Source of the DNA: Clytia hemisphaerica
Lineage: Eukaryota > Cnidaria > Hydrozoa > Leptothecata > Clytiidae
Assembly (NCBI GenBank): GCA_902728285.1
Contig: CACVBU010000513.1
Span: 341,992-405,991, forward strand
Length of the DNA: 64,000 nt
Direction of reading: 5' to 3'
Shown here: piece after piece, positions 22,585 through 34,355 of the stretch
Position numbering within the stretch: position 1 is the first letter of the stretch
Layout of the letters: each line of letters begins with the position of its first letter
Program-made: the position numbers and the translations under genes
The notes under the pieces: generated by a model
Database searches by the model: none
What the model was told of the DNA's origin: nothing
The model's input: the letters and a program-made list of their open reading frames with translations, nothing else

Positions 22585-22740
22585 ACATGTCATGATTGGC
22601 CGAAATAGCGACCCCTAAACTAACTTTTGCTATAGTTCTTGGACCCCTAAACGTTCGGTTATAGTTCATTAATCCCTACAGTTTTGGCCATAGTTCTTGG
22701 ACCCCAAGACTTTTGGATATAGTTCTCTTGACCTATTTAT
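22585..22740 (+). repeat. Degenerate repeat of TATAGTTCTTGGACCCC
   Basis: CTATAGTTCTTGGACCCC, TTATAGTTCATTAATCCC, CATAGTTCTTGGACCCC and ATATAGTTCTCTTGACC occur in a row, about 35-45 nt apart. Old tandem repeat; function unknown. Confidence 0.5.
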
Positions 22741-25190
22741 ACTTGTGGTATGAAATAGTGGTACAAAGTCTATCTATTTTAGTACTAAATCGTTCATATC
22801 ATATGGGTATGAACTTCAATAAGTTTCAGTTTCTAAGAAAAAGCTGTTTGTCAACTATTGATATTACGTTAGGATGCGTGTATTGACATGCCTAAACATG
22901 CTGAAAATAGTATGAGAATAAATGAAATTCGAAGGCAGAATAACATGATCAAATCCCTTACAGTCACTTCTTTGATTTCATAATAATTTTACTATTTCTT
23001 AAAGTATAGGAAGCATAAGAATTCTTACTTAATACTGAATTTATTTGTTTCATTAGATCTAATTGGTACAACGCCTATGCTCCAACAAGTTTATCAATTA
23101 GAAAGTAGCTGTCGTTTCTCAGTTAATCAATAAGCTTCACATATTTAGATTTGCTGGTTATCAAACGTTTGAACACATAGAATCTTTCTAGTCTTCCTTC
23201 AGCCTAAATTTCACGGAAATGTAGATCACTTAGAGACTGTGAGTGTAGCTATAATAACAACCAATACTACTACCAGCCTATGATTTTCCATCGTATTTCC
23301 CATGATTTCGTTTTTGGGGAACAGTTATTTTCTAGATATTTTGCAAAATTAATTCATTTTTCCATTGTGATCAAACTAACTCAAAATGGGCTCTTTCAAC
23401 ACTTTCAAATTCAAAAATTATTTTTCTATGTATTCAGTTATAAAGTGGATCTTTTTATCTCCTATCTATCTATTACTCCACCCTTTTGAGTCCAAAAGGC
23501 CCCCCCCCCTGGTCCTGTCGGTCAAAACAAACTCCACTATTTACTTTACTTCAGCTGATTTGAATCCCTGGGCGACAAAGGTTCCAAAATAAATTCTACA
23601 ACTTGCTAACTTTACAAGTCGATAAACGAAGTTCCACTGTGCAAAACTACTAATTCGTTGAAAAGAAGTTCCGCCCCTTTGCAGGATACCAACGCTATTC
23701 TACTATTCTGGAGTTTATAATTAGTAAATGCATACTGATTTTCTAAAGATATCTGATGTTTTGAATTTACATATTTATGTAGAGAAAATATAACCTTTGC
23801 TTTGCAGGGCAGATTAAAATTCGTTTTTAGACAGATTATATACTTTACAGACTTCTCTTAACTTTTAACATCGAAATTTTCCTTCTTAACTTTGTTTGAC
23901 CTTTGCTTAACTCTTTTTGTTTCAGTCGTAAGAACATTTCGACCATAAGAATAGAACAAAAATTTTCATTAAAATGAAGCATACTCGAAATGTAGGTCAC
24001 GTTAAGTACATTGTGCACCCTTTCTTTATCAGAACGAACCAGTATATTTCTAATGATTCTCGCTCGGGTAAATTAATGGCGTGTCCAAATTTTCGTTAAT
24101 TCTTCGGACCGAGCAGCTCTGCTCTGAGTTTTTGCCCCCTGTCCAAATTGTTTTTAAAGAGCAAAATGTGTAGGTTATTTTATGCTTTACAGAAGTATAC
24201 CCAAATTTTTACTACTTTGACACTTTTAGGGTCATTGCTTTTTTTAAATTGTTCTTATCCTTTGGCAATTTTTGAGCCTTATTCTTAGAAAATTGTGCTT
24301 AAAAAGGATTAAATGTATCACCATACCCATTTTTCTAAAATGCAACCAACACAATTTCTCAAAGCTAAATAAAGAATTTCCTGGTTCCTTTCAAGAAAGA
24401 CGACCAGTAAAGCGTACCGTATATACATAAAATTTGATCAGAATTTTCTTAGTTTCTAAGTAACTTCAATTATGCCAGACAAAACTGGCATGGACATTGA
24501 CTGGACGCCGCTTTTTTATTTCTACTGATGAACGCGATACAACGGGACTGGGTTCGAGTTTGGTGTCGTTCTACAAAGCATGGCTAAGCTAGTATTGGCC
24601 AATCACAGGTAATAATAAAAAAGATGGTTATTCCTGGCTGGTAAAAATCGTGGTCAGTGCAACATTCCATTGTCAAATCTCACAATTTCTTATAGAAAAA
24701 ACATTTCATAAAAATTTGTCAATCGCTCCTTCTCTCCTAAAAAACAGACAAACAAGGAAGACAATCAAATAAGAAAGGGGAGCAAGCATGGAATGTGTGT
24801 TGATTAAAAACCGATTATCTTCGTTTGTTTATCTAAACAGCTATTTACTTTGGAGAAAGAGAGGGAGTGTGGCTTTCCTATAGGAGAAGTGGGTTTATGT
24901 TGTAATCGTTATAATTTTATGACATTATAAAGTTTATAAAAATTCACAATCTTATCAAAACAGATGAGAAGGACTGAAAGGCTTCTTTTTCATATTTAGT
25001 TGTGCACCCGAAAGTAGAGTAAGGCACTGCTCGTTTTCTTCAAAAATAACTCCGGCCAGCGCCAGCGCTATTTAAAGCCGTGAAAAAACTTAATTAAAAA
25101 AAGCTTTTTTGTACAAAACTCGGTACAAAAGCCCATGAAAAGAACAGACACTTACAGGGGTTTGTAAATTGGAGTAGGATTCAGTCAAAC
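22741..25190. other. Intergenic stretch, nothing recognised
   Basis: AT-rich. Open frames at 23280-23592 overlap and have low-complexity hydrophobic translations. No RNA gene or recognisable exon was seen. Confidence 0.4.
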
Positions 25191-25590
25191 ACCGCCTTCT
25201 CACAGACCCGGTATGGCTTTTGAATTCTTTTGCTTTCGACTCGGAAAATCCAGTGGGAATGGAAAAAGAGACTTTCACTCTATATGACGATTTTGAATAT
25301 AACCAAACATTGACACTCCAATAATGTCACCAACATTTGTCAGAAATCCAGGCCGTAACTGGTGTGTGATCTTTCTTGGTGAGATCCAAATGAAAACTAG
25401 ACTCACAGACATAAAAGCGTGCTGTTATTAAAACGGACTACACAACAGTACTATACTATTTGAATACACCCCCTTCTCACAGACTCACAGATTGGCCGAA
25501 ATATCGTCCCCGTTGGAAAATTATCCTCCAATTTTTTTTCCCCCACTGAAAATAACCAAATAAGCAAACCCTCATTGCAAAATATTGTGC
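25191..25590 (+). mobile_element. Two fragments of repeat family C
   Basis: Fragments at 25191-25275 (CTTCTCACAGACCCGG, CAGTGGGAATGG) and 25466-25590 (CACCCCCTTCTCACAGACT, AAATATCGTCCCC, CCCCCACTGAAAATAA). About 190 bp of unrelated sequence separates them. Confidence 0.55.
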
Positions 25591-25689
25591 CATTACGTAT
25601 TATTCGAACACGAACGAAGAACGCAAATTTCCAATTATGAGCCCCCCCCCAGCGGACCCTCAATTCACGCAAACCGCTGGGGGCCCCAA

Positions 25690-25802
25690 TTATAGAGAGA
25701 CGTGTTAATAAAGTTTGTCAACTGGGTCGACTAGAAAAAAATTGTTCGAGTTAAGGAGAAATTCGAGTTAATAAAAGTTTCGAGTTATGGAGACTCTACT
25801 GT
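25690..25802 (-). mobile_element. Solo end of a pogo/Tigger-like transposon
   Basis: On the minus strand it begins CAGTAGAGTCTCCATAACTC, followed by several TAACTCGAA words, and abuts TA. Ends of this form are typical of pogo/Tigger-type elements. A diverged start of the same kind is at 135-175. Confidence 0.5.
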
Positions 25803-26213
25803 ATTTTATGGATAAACGATTATCTCTTTTATATTGTATCATACGTGACGTATAACACTAAAATATGATGATACTCCTTTAGAAGAATTCCTTGCGGTAT
25901 CGGATTAACGGTACTTGTAATGTAGATTTCATCATTTCAACCTTCTTATGAAACGATTGGATATTTATTACACAAATTTCAAAAATATTGAATATGATAA
26001 GAAACTCGACCACGACGAGGCTATGAGTCATCGATAAAAGGGGCGTTGGCTATGACGGCTATGATAATGTGATGCTGAGCCTAAACTTTTTTTATAACGA
26101 AGTATAAAAGCTTGATAAAGCCTTCGCAGATGGTTATAACTTTTCAGGTTATTGAGTATTTATGAAGGCGCTTAAAATGGTTGTTAGTTTAGTCTACCGT
26201 ATGCAATTTTCTC

Positions 26214-26600
26214 GGGGGGGGGGGGGGGGTTGCGGGCACTCGATCTGAAAACGACCATACGTTCGGCCCAAATTTTGGCTTCTAAAATCGGACCCTTACA
26301 GTGCAGTGAATTTCCATGAAATATCATACCCTTACAGTGCACTTTTTCAAAATTAAGTAAGGGCTAAAATTTTTTGCAATTTTCCAGGAAAATGTGGAAT
26401 TTTTCCTCCAAAATTGAACAATTTTGTGCCAATTTTACCCAAAATTTGGCCTTTTATCACAATTTCCTACCCTTACAGTGCAGTTCAGTGCAGTTTTGTA
26501 ATTTCCTACCCTTACAGTGCACTAGCTGAACTATGAAAAACCTACCCTTAAGGGCCGAACGTCTGTTAGGTCATTTACCTTGAGTACCCCCCCCCCCCCG
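26214..26600. mobile_element. Inverted-repeat element with poly-G/poly-C ends and CCCTTACAGTGCA repeats
   Basis: A G run of about 17 at the left faces a C run of about 14 at the right, then ACGTTCGGCCC faces GGGCCGAACGT. CCCTTACAGTGCA occurs at about 26285, 26328, 26470 and 26509. Confidence 0.6.
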
Positions 26601-26749
26601 GGCAATTTCTCTGAAAAGTGGCATTTTATAAAAGTCTGGAAAAGCCTTTTAAATTTTCTTATAATGATTCAATTTTTTTGGATGCACAAAGCCGTGTTCT
26701 TATAAAGTAATAGATATTGTTTCAGAAATCTGATACCCATTTCTTAGTA

Positions 26750-27044
26750 CTCTTAGGTGCCAAATAAACGGGAGGGTTCGAATAAACGGGGGGGGGGTTG
26801 GAAATTTTTTGAGATTTCAATAAACGGGGGGTTGGAAATTGTACTTCTGAAAACCCCAAAATAAGGTAAATATAGACTAAAATCAGGCTATTAAGAGGAA
26901 AATAAGAGGCCTTCCCTTTGACAGCTGAAAATATTTTTAGAAATTAATAAACGGGGGGGGGGGGGGTCCTAAAAGGTGCGGGGGGGTTGGAAAATTTTCG
27001 AAAAATTAACAAGTGGAGGGGGGTGTTTATTTGGCACCTAAGAG
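26750..27044. mobile_element. MITE family E, copy 1 (CTCTTAGGTGCC ends)
   Basis: TIRs CTCTTAGGTGCCAAATAAAC, flanked by TA at 26748-26749 and 27045-27046. G-rich motifs (AAACGGGGGG) are repeated inside. Copies at 35518-35749 and 42440-42692, and a core fragment at 36575-36680. Confidence 0.85.
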
Positions 27045-27263
27045 TACACGGTTTATTTCGTATGCTACTTTTCATAAAAAACATTTTACTTAACGCTATT
27101 TTGTTATTTGACACAAACACACAAGCTTATGTGAAATTCGTGATATTTCATGTAAAAACATGATAAAATTAACAAGACGGACAGAGATAGAGAAGGAGAG
27201 AAAGTAAATGTCAGAAAACATATAATTGGTGGATCGACAGTTTGGATTCACCCAGACCCTCAT

Positions 27264-28310
27264 GTTTTTTTTGTTTTTTTTATATGATTTGAGAAGCTAC
27301 ATTACACTTACGAACATATACTACTTACAAAAACAAACACAGAAAAAATAAATAGCTCATCCCCCCGCAAAGGCAATAAGTGATATCGCCAAGGGTACTA
27401 AGCTATTGAATAAAATAAAAAACTTAAAGGGAAAACCATCACTAAAAAGATAAACACAAATATTAAAAAATATTATAGAGCTGTGTAGGAAGATCATTAA
27501 ACTAAAATAAGGCACCACTAAACCTTTCAGAGTCGAGAATAAATTCAATGACAAGATTAATTATTTTGTTATTTATGTTGAAAGGTAATTCTGGATCACC
27601 GTACAACAAAAGGTTGAAGAGCTTAGGAGGGTTTAGTGGATAAATATTTATGTCTTGGTTCATAAGTTTGTTGAACAAAAGATGTCTTGCCAGAGAGTAA
27701 ATAGAGCAGAGAGTTTTCGATGGAATTTGTTCTACACGCACAAAATGGATCTAAGGTGTCACGAAAACCGTGTCTAAATTTATGTTCATTGAGGTGACTA
27801 AATCCTACTCGAAGACGATTGAGAAGGATCACTACCTGGTTGTCACGAGCTCCAAAAACAGGAGAAGGTTTGGGGCCTTAGAAACTCGAGGATTGCTTTT
27901 TTGAAGGTAGATACTGAAGGCATATCTCTTATACGACCAGCCAGAATATTCCACTGTGTTATGCAGTATGGATAAAAAGAATTCCGGAAACGTTCAGTTC
28001 GAATATTAAGTTGATAAATAGGATTTCTTGTTCTTAGATTACCCGGCGCCGTAAGTCTTGCTGGTAAGTAGTTACGTAAATAAGAGGGGGCTAAATCGTT
28101 TAAAATTTTGTAGAAGAAGATCATTCTCCTATTAAATCGACGATCAGCAAGACTCTCGAGACCAAGTTCAGAATAAAGTTTTTCTTGAGACGTTCCACGA
28201 AAGCAGCCTGTTATAGCAAGACAGGCATTAATTGGATGGATTCAAGCTAACGAACAAAAGTCGAATTTCCAGGATGGTCGTATATAACCCTCATGTCCAT
28301 AATATTCACT
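27264..28310 (-). pseudogene. LINE remnant, 3' part of a reverse-transcriptase ORF
   Basis: Read on the minus strand from about 28310. One frame gives VIYDHPGNSTFVR, a stop, then LESIQ; a second gives ACLAITGCFRGTSQEKLYSE, LGLESLADRR and FYKILNDLAPSYLRNYLPAR; later RTERFRNSFYPYCITQWN, then in a shifted frame NRLRVGFSHLNEHKFRHGF. These are the usual closing motifs of LINE polymerase ORFs that end with a Cys-rich tail. Frame changes near 28250, 27840 and 27740 and an internal stop make it non-functional. It ends in an A-rich tail near 27265. This is a host-genome retrotransposon, 5' truncated. Confidence 0.85.
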
Positions 28311-28317
28311 GCTAAAA

Positions 28318-28770
28318 CCTCGGTAACCAACAAAATTATGGCATGTTATACATTTCCTGTTAGACGAATTATTCCTGAATCTGAAAATTTAAACTTTGCA
28401 AAGAAAAAATTTGATGAAGAAGAAAAACTAAGACTAGGGAGTAGGATTTCAACTTTGAAGACACCTTATTTTCGGTGAATAAGAGAAGAAACATTTTGAA
28501 AAAACTTTTGCTTTAGGTGGTGTATCTTTAACCAAAGCAAACTAACAATATGTGGGTTTTCTGAAAATTTTCGCTTAAACTTTTCTGTCTCAAAGTCTAT
28601 TGAAAATAGCGGTTTTTCAACAACTTTTCATCCCAATTTCATAAATTCTGATACATCAATTTAAAAAATTTTTTCCGAAAAATTTAAAATAGTTCGATTC
28701 TTTGCGGGTAATTTAAAATTATTTCGAAAACTTAGCATTTTTGTCTAAAATAGGGTAATATAAAATTTTA
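28318..28770 (+). repeat. Repeat family F, copy 1
   Basis: Shares with 42838-43450 the words GGTAACCAACAAAA-like, ATGGCATGTTATACATTT, CCTTATTTTCGG, GGTGGTGTAT, CTCAAA and TTTTTCATCCC in the same order. Neither end is well defined and the type is unknown. Confidence 0.55.
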
Positions 28771-29009
28771 GTTAACGTGTTTGTAAGGTTCATAACCGTT
28801 GCTTTTGTAATTATATTCTTGGCAGAATCAATATTACCAAAAAAGTTGTAACGCAGTTTTTTGTTAACGATGTTAAGGCAAGGATAACTCAAAACAAAAG
28901 TTTTATCTTCGAATCCTTTAACAAATTTTTATGACTATGGTCAGAGCCCTTAATAACATTAAATTACATTGCATTAGTTTCCAACCTCATTCCTCCCTGC
29001 CCTGCGTAT

Positions 29010-29530
29010 TATCAGCTTTTTATGCTTACTGATGATATAGCAGCGCTAGATAATACCCTGGCATTGTCTGTATTTCGAACGCGAAATACATATTATGAAA
29101 TCCGAATACAAAAATTTTTGTATGACGTATTGTTTTGAGAAGTCCCCCCCTCTTAGAAAAGGGGGAACTTGCATCAGCCGTCACCACCAGGGTATTCTCG
29201 GGGCCACCATCAATCAGTAACGCAACCTTGTTCCCGCGTTTTATCAGCTTTTTTATGCTTACTGATAGCGCTAGACAATACCCTGGCGTTGGCTGATTTT
29301 CGAACGCGTAAAGGCCGGTCTCCACTTTCGCGCGAAATGGGCACAAGTTTTTTCTTAACCTTTTTTGTCTGAAGAAAAGATTACGTCATAAAAAAGTTTC
29401 ACGCGATCCTTACAAAAACGTCAAAAAATTTTCGCTCGTGATTGCGCGAAGTATTGTTTTGAGAAGTTCCCCCTCTGAGAGGGTATTCTCTGGCGTCAAT
29501 CAGAGTAACGTAAATAAAGCCTCAACCTCG
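29010..29530 (+). repeat. Direct repeats of a mosaic element
   Basis: A segment with ATCAGCTTTTTATGCTTACT, GCGCTAGA, AATACCCTGGC and TTCGAACGCG occurs at 29012-29085 and 29243-29310. AGAAGTTCCCCC-type words follow each. At 29317-29420 is a segment (AGGCCGGTCTCCACTTTCG) whose close copy is at 47790-47886. Confidence 0.6.
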
Positions 29531-30042
29531 TCCCACCCCGTGTATTCCAGGTTGATAAAGCCTGGGATACACGGGGGAGGTTGTCTGTAACGTAAATAAA
29601 GATTGATTAGTCTCCTGACACCTTATCTGATATTCCGATGGTGTATTGGCGGCCGCCCACGCTAAAGCTCTGAAGGATGAGCGGGCCAATATCACCATCG
29701 GAGACCTATAGTAGTCATCGTTTGACGTACCACATATCACAGTCGTGTCTAGCTGTCCTTACACTTTTTGCTTGACTATCGGTTGCATCCGACTGAATTT
29801 AGCATGAAAATCTCTGCTGCCTGAGAAACCTTACAAAAAATGAAAAATGGTAACTCAACAAAGGTGTTCCAGAAATTTTCCCGACCTTCAGAGCTTTAGC
29901 GTGTTGTCAGAAGAAAATTTCTACATCAAGAACCAGATAACCTGACACCCGAACAGAAGAAGTCCGCAAATCCTGTTAATTTTGCGGGAGCAGCAGAGTA
30001 GAAAGCTTATAAACAAATTAAAATCTTCCAAAAAAACGGAAA

Positions 30043-30222
30043 ATGATATCCGCCGCGCGCCTGCCGCCCCCCAGCCCCGATAGAAAAGAAGACGCCCCCG
30101 CCATTACCGGCTCTTTCCTTGCCCCCGAGGTAAAATTCGCGTCCGGTTCCTTCATTACCTATATCTTAACCAGATCGAAAACGTTCGCTGTACCTTACAG
30201 CGATAATAAGCCCCTATTTTAG
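30043..30222 (+). CDS. GC-rich small open frame, 59 aa, uncertain
   Basis: The start MISAARLPPPSPDRKEDA is followed by PAITGSFLAPEVKFASGS and ends SDNKPLF. It sits in a patch of markedly higher GC (about 30045-30145) than its surroundings. No family is recognised, and there is no acceptor or poly(A) support. It may be an exon fragment, a decayed gene copy, or chance within a CpG-rich promoter patch. Low confidence. Confidence 0.2.
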   Translation: MISAARLPPPSPDRKEDAPAITGSFLAPEVKFASGSFITYILTRSKTFAVPYSDNKPLF

Positions 30223-30264
30223 GAAAGCAAAATTTGATAAAAATCATCTTGTTGACACTCATAA

Positions 30265-30300
30265 TACGTATAGCGCATGCGTTGTCGATTACGTAATGTT
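30265..30300. promoter_or_regulatory. NRF1-like and CRE-like sites
   Basis: AGCGCATGCGTTG fits the NRF1 palindrome, and ATTACGTAATG follows within 15 nt. With the GC-rich patch at 30045-30145 this is the best promoter-like spot upstream of the profilins, 3.2 kb before the first profilin exon. Promoter activity is inferred only. Confidence 0.3.
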
Positions 30301-30973
30301 TTCCTACTAAAGAATAGGCATTGTATTTTAATAAGATTTGACCATATTTGGAAAGTGGTCCGTCTTTCTAAAAGGATGGTCGGCGCATTTGTTTAACCTG
30401 TTCCTCGTATTCGTGGTTTTCTATCACACGCCTAGTTCAGGATCAACACAGCAGTCAATCCACTGGAAGGGAAGGTACACTAACCTACACCCACATCTTA
30501 AACTTCATACCTCTAACAAGTTAAAATACCGTAAGTTGTTTGCGTTCAGGACATGTTTTAAATTTATTTTTGAAATACTCTTCTTACATGGACAAATGTT
30601 AATTTTATCGTTGTGGTTCAAAATGCAGTGTTTGGTACTATCAAAACCCATCACATCATAATACAATCTTCTAACGTTCTTTGGTCAATCCTAATGCCCT
30701 CACTAACCTACTCTAGACATTTAGAAAAATCAAATAATACGACTGAAATGAGCTTACAATTATTTGGCTGGTTGTGTTGAGATAGATAAATGCAGTGAGA
30801 TGAACATAGTCTTAACCCAGTTTTGATAATGCTGCTGACTTTCCTTCAGTTTTTTCTTGGACCTTGTCTGATTCTTTTCTTCAAGTTGGCTCACTTAGAA
30901 TGTATTTTTTGAAGATTTTATTTTCAAAACAAAGGGGCTCATTGAGAAATTGTGAATTACTCTACAGTAATCG

Positions 30974-31316
30974 TAGAAATTTAGCGAGACTAATTTTAGC
31001 GTTTTAGCGAGTTTTCCCTATTTTCGCTAAAATAAATCTTGCTAAAACACGCCAAATCGACAGATCGATAAAATGCTCAAATTTATCCGCGCGAAATTTC
31101 TGGTTATATTGCCTTGATACATTTTATCAATAGGAAGGGCTTTAGTGCAAAGAAATGCTAGAAAACGAATTCAGTCAATAATGCAATACAATTATTCGCT
31201 AAAATTTATCCACGCAAAATTTTTGACATCGTGATTCATTAGCTAAAATTAATCCAAAACAAATCTAGATTTTCTTGACTCGCCAATGAACGCCAAAAAT
31301 AGTCTCACTAAAATTT
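30974..31316. mobile_element. Inverted-repeat element with TTTAGCGAGACT ends
   Basis: AAATTTAGCGAGACTAATTTT and GCGTTTTAGCGAGT at the left face ACTCGCCAATGAACGCC and AGTCTCACTAAAATTTT at the right. TCGCTAAAAT-type words recur inside. About 340 bp. Confidence 0.65.
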
Positions 31317-31749
31317 TGATGATTAAAGATCATACAGCAAGAGACGCTCCTAAAATTAATTTATACTTCTCTGATTTTTAAAGATATCAGATATTTTCAG
31401 ATATTTAATGCAGATTCCTTCAATTGTTCTGAGCGATTAACTCTAAATCTTGACTTTAGCAAGAAAACAATAAAACTTTGTAGGGACTGTATAGCGGAGG
31501 TAACTTATCAAGGCCTTTTTTTAAATAGATTGTCACACTTGCTTTCCCTCGCTATTCAATGAGTTGTGTAATAAGGTATATACTGTAGGAAGTATTTCCA
31601 CAAAACTTAAACACAACTTATTTTTTTGGCAAATTCTTTCATGAAGATCTTTCAAATGCTTTGGACACCACTTTTTTTCTGGCCTGCATCTTTTGTAAAT
31701 AATATCAGAAACATGCAATTCAAGGACATTCAATCATAGTCCTTATTAG

Positions 31750-32630
31750 AACCCTGGTCTGGAAGCTTAGCGTTTAACTTTTTGTCAGCCTTTTCCTTTG
31801 TTCTTATCAAAGGATGAAAATCAATTTGCTCAGTCAGTCGAGGATTATGCCCTAAATAAGAGAATACCCAAGTTAGGAAATTTTCCGTCTCTGTACGTTT
31901 CACAAATTTACTTCAGAGCAGACTATTTGCGCATGATATGAAAATAAGATCACGTGAAAGATCACATTTCCGTGATTCCGATGACCCAAAAACCAAAATA
32001 AAATACCTTTTCATTCTTTTTCAAACTTCGAAAAACCATAAATAGCCTCCGTAATTTTTAAAATAATGAAGAAACCCTTGACCTTCAAAACGCGCTTTTT
32101 CTCGAACCCCTTTATTTAGGAGAGACAAGAGCGACTCACTTTCTGTTTGACCCGCGCTTAAACGCGTTTCTTAAATATGGCCCTATCTATATTATTACTT
32201 TTCCTGAAATTCTCATGATGTAGATTGGCCTTTAGATTGATAGACCCTAACCATCCTAGGTCCATGAAACAAAAGCAGAACTCAACCAAATTTTGCTAGA
32301 AGGGAGAAAAAAACGTGCTAAGTCGATCTATGAAGTTTAAAAAAACTTGCGCAAAATGATGAGAAGGCCAAAAATTAACGAAGAAAGAAAAGTCTCCTAG
32401 TTAAGAGAAAGAAATCTCCTAGTTAAGAGACCTTCTCTTAAATAGAGTATATCTCTTATTTAGGGCATAATCCTTGACTGTCTATTTTTGATCACATTTA
32501 TAAGTACTCCTCTTGAGATTGGTTTAAGATTTAATCACATGATTAAAAAGTGAGCAAAAGAAACTAATTTTTCAATGCAAGTTCAAGTAAGAAACATTGA
32601 AAGAAACAAAAGGCTTCCAGACCAGATTTT
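31750..32630. mobile_element. Inverted-repeat element, about 880 bp
   Basis: Outer arms CTGGTCTGGAAGC and GCTTCCAGACCAG. Inner arms GATTATGCCCTAAATAAGAG (31843) and CTCTTATTTAGGGCATAATC (32453). No transposase seen. Confidence 0.6.
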
Positions 32631-33492
32631 TTATACGCACTATGATCTAATTCACACTCGATGGCTCATTTTAACTGGGTTCAATAGTTTAGACAAAAAT
32701 TCTTTGTGTATTGACTTTACTAAATTAAAGTACTAACCTCTTAATTGTAATAAGAACTGCGACTTACAAACACTTTCAAATACCAATTACTTTTAATAAA
32801 CCCTTGGGGCATCTAAAAGAAAGAAGTTTTATTAAATAATCTTTGCGAAAGGTTGCTTTAATAAAGTCGATGAGAATCTTGTTTTGTGCTTTGTTTTCTT
32901 TCAATTCGTTCAAAGTTTCATTTTAATGTAAAAATCGGTTAAAATTCAGTTTGTAAACTGGAAGAAAAAAATGAACAAAATAAATGTTTCAAATAGTCTC
33001 CCCTCCTAGAGGAAAGGTAGATATTTAAAGGAGGGGCGTAATTTGAAGTAACACGGTAATTCCGAATTAATTAAACCAAGATTATTAATAATGCCTCGCA
33101 CTAATTTGTCTCAACCAGTACAAGCAGAAATTTAACACTTGCACTTTTTGTCCATATCTAACCTGCGCACTTCACAAGGAAAGAGTCATTTGTCATGCCA
33201 CCATATCATAAACAACCATCTGGAAACGGTGTCAAATCATTAATGATCCATGCTTAGCAAAGGTAAATTCAATTTCAAATTTCATATTGATGTTCTGAAA
33301 TCAACTGTGTTATCACTCCATTGTTTAACCTGTATTCATGTTTATAGGCTTCAACATTTTTCAAATGGACCTCAAGCTAGAGATGGTCTATTAGAGATAA
33401 AAAGAATGCCAAGTTGAAAGGGTTGAATATTCATATTTTACAATGGACAGGGTTGTTCAGCTCTGCATCACTTGTCATTTTACTTCTTTCAG
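32631..33492. other. Upstream region and presumed 5'UTR intron of the first profilin
   Basis: No coding exon seen. It ends in a pyrimidine-rich acceptor (TTACTTCTTTCAG at 33492). A noncoding first exon presumably lies upstream but cannot be placed. Confidence 0.4.
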
Positions 33493-33503
33493 GGCTACCA
33501 AAG

Positions 33504-33905
33504 ATGAGTTGGGACGCATATGTCGCTAGTGTTGTTGGCTATTGTGGTGGGGCAGCTGACAAAGCATGTATTATTGGGTTAGATGGTTCTAAGTGGACAT
33601 CAGATGCTCCAGAAGGTGCCTTACCAATTAGTGCTGATGAGGCTGGTGTCATTGCTAGGGCTATTAATAACGAAGACAACAGTTCTTTTCAAGCCAGCGG
33701 TATTGTCATTGGTAGTGTAAAATATCAATTCCTGCGAGGGGATGAAGGTGTTTATTTGGGAAAAAAGAAAGACAATGGTGCAGTCACATTACAAAAAACC
33801 AATCAAGCTATAATCATTGGACACACGAAAGAGGGTGCCTCACAAGGAAGTACAAACCAAGGTGTTGGGAAAATGGCAGACTATTTTATCAGTATTGGTT
33901 ACTGA
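33504..33905 (+). CDS. Profilin, copy 1 (133 aa)
   Basis: Profilin binds actin monomers, poly-proline ligands and phosphoinositides in the cytoplasm and controls actin assembly. The start is set at MSWDAYVASVVGY. The frame is open 30 codons further upstream, but that part crosses a splice acceptor (TTCTTTCAG, 33492) and lacks profilin homology. Length equals the two sister copies (133 codons). Family marks are the N-terminal SWD with Trp3, ACIIGLDGSKWTSDA, FQASGIVI, KYQFLRGDE, a KKKDNGAVTLQ strand and the C-terminal helix MADYFISIGY. It is the most diverged of the three, at roughly 60% identity to the others. The coding part has no intron, and a 5'UTR intron ends 11 nt before the ATG. Confidence 0.95.
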   Translation: MSWDAYVASVVGYCGGAADKACIIGLDGSKWTSDAPEGALPISADEAGVIARAINNEDNSSFQASGIVIGSVKYQFLRGDEGVYLGKKKDNGAVTLQKTNQAIIIGHTKEGASQGSTNQGVGKMADYFISIGY

Positions 33906-34346
33906 ATTTGTAAAACATTATTTTAACTTTATATTTTATAAAAAGAGTATCTTGTAAACATTTATTTTTTGAGCAGAAAGAATTTATAAATGAATATTGC
34001 TTTAAACATACTTGGTGTAATATACCATATAATTATACCATTGTTAAAGTAAACAAAATTAATCTCTAAAGATTACAAGTTATATATATGTTACTTTATT
34101 ACAAAGTAAGTGAAATGTTAGACCTAATTTAGTTTTCAACTTTTATTCAGCCAAATAGCCAAAGTCATTGTTATTGTATAGCTAAGTGGTTACACACCAT
34201 ATTGGGTTTGGATAATCTGCTGTAATGTATAACCTTAACTGACATCAATAATCCAAAATATGGGTGCAAATCTATAAACTGTCTTAGCCTAAATGCATCA
34301 CAATTGAATTAATCATGTAATTTTTTTTTAAATTTTTATTCTTCAG
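33906..34346 (+). other. Spacer between profilin copies 1 and 2
   Basis: Only 450 nt separate the stop of copy 1 from the ATG of copy 2. The spacer must hold the 3'UTR of copy 1 and the acceptor of copy 2 (TTTTATTCTTCAG, 34346). No canonical AATAAA was seen in it. Confidence 0.5.
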
Positions 34347-34355
34347 AAAAACAAC

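Noticed and set aside
33414..33503. N-terminal extension of profilin copy 1 with a hydrophobic, signal-like stretch (LFSSASLVILLLSGL)
   Set aside because: It spans a splice acceptor at 33492, profilins are cytosolic, and both sister copies start at the equivalent MSWD.
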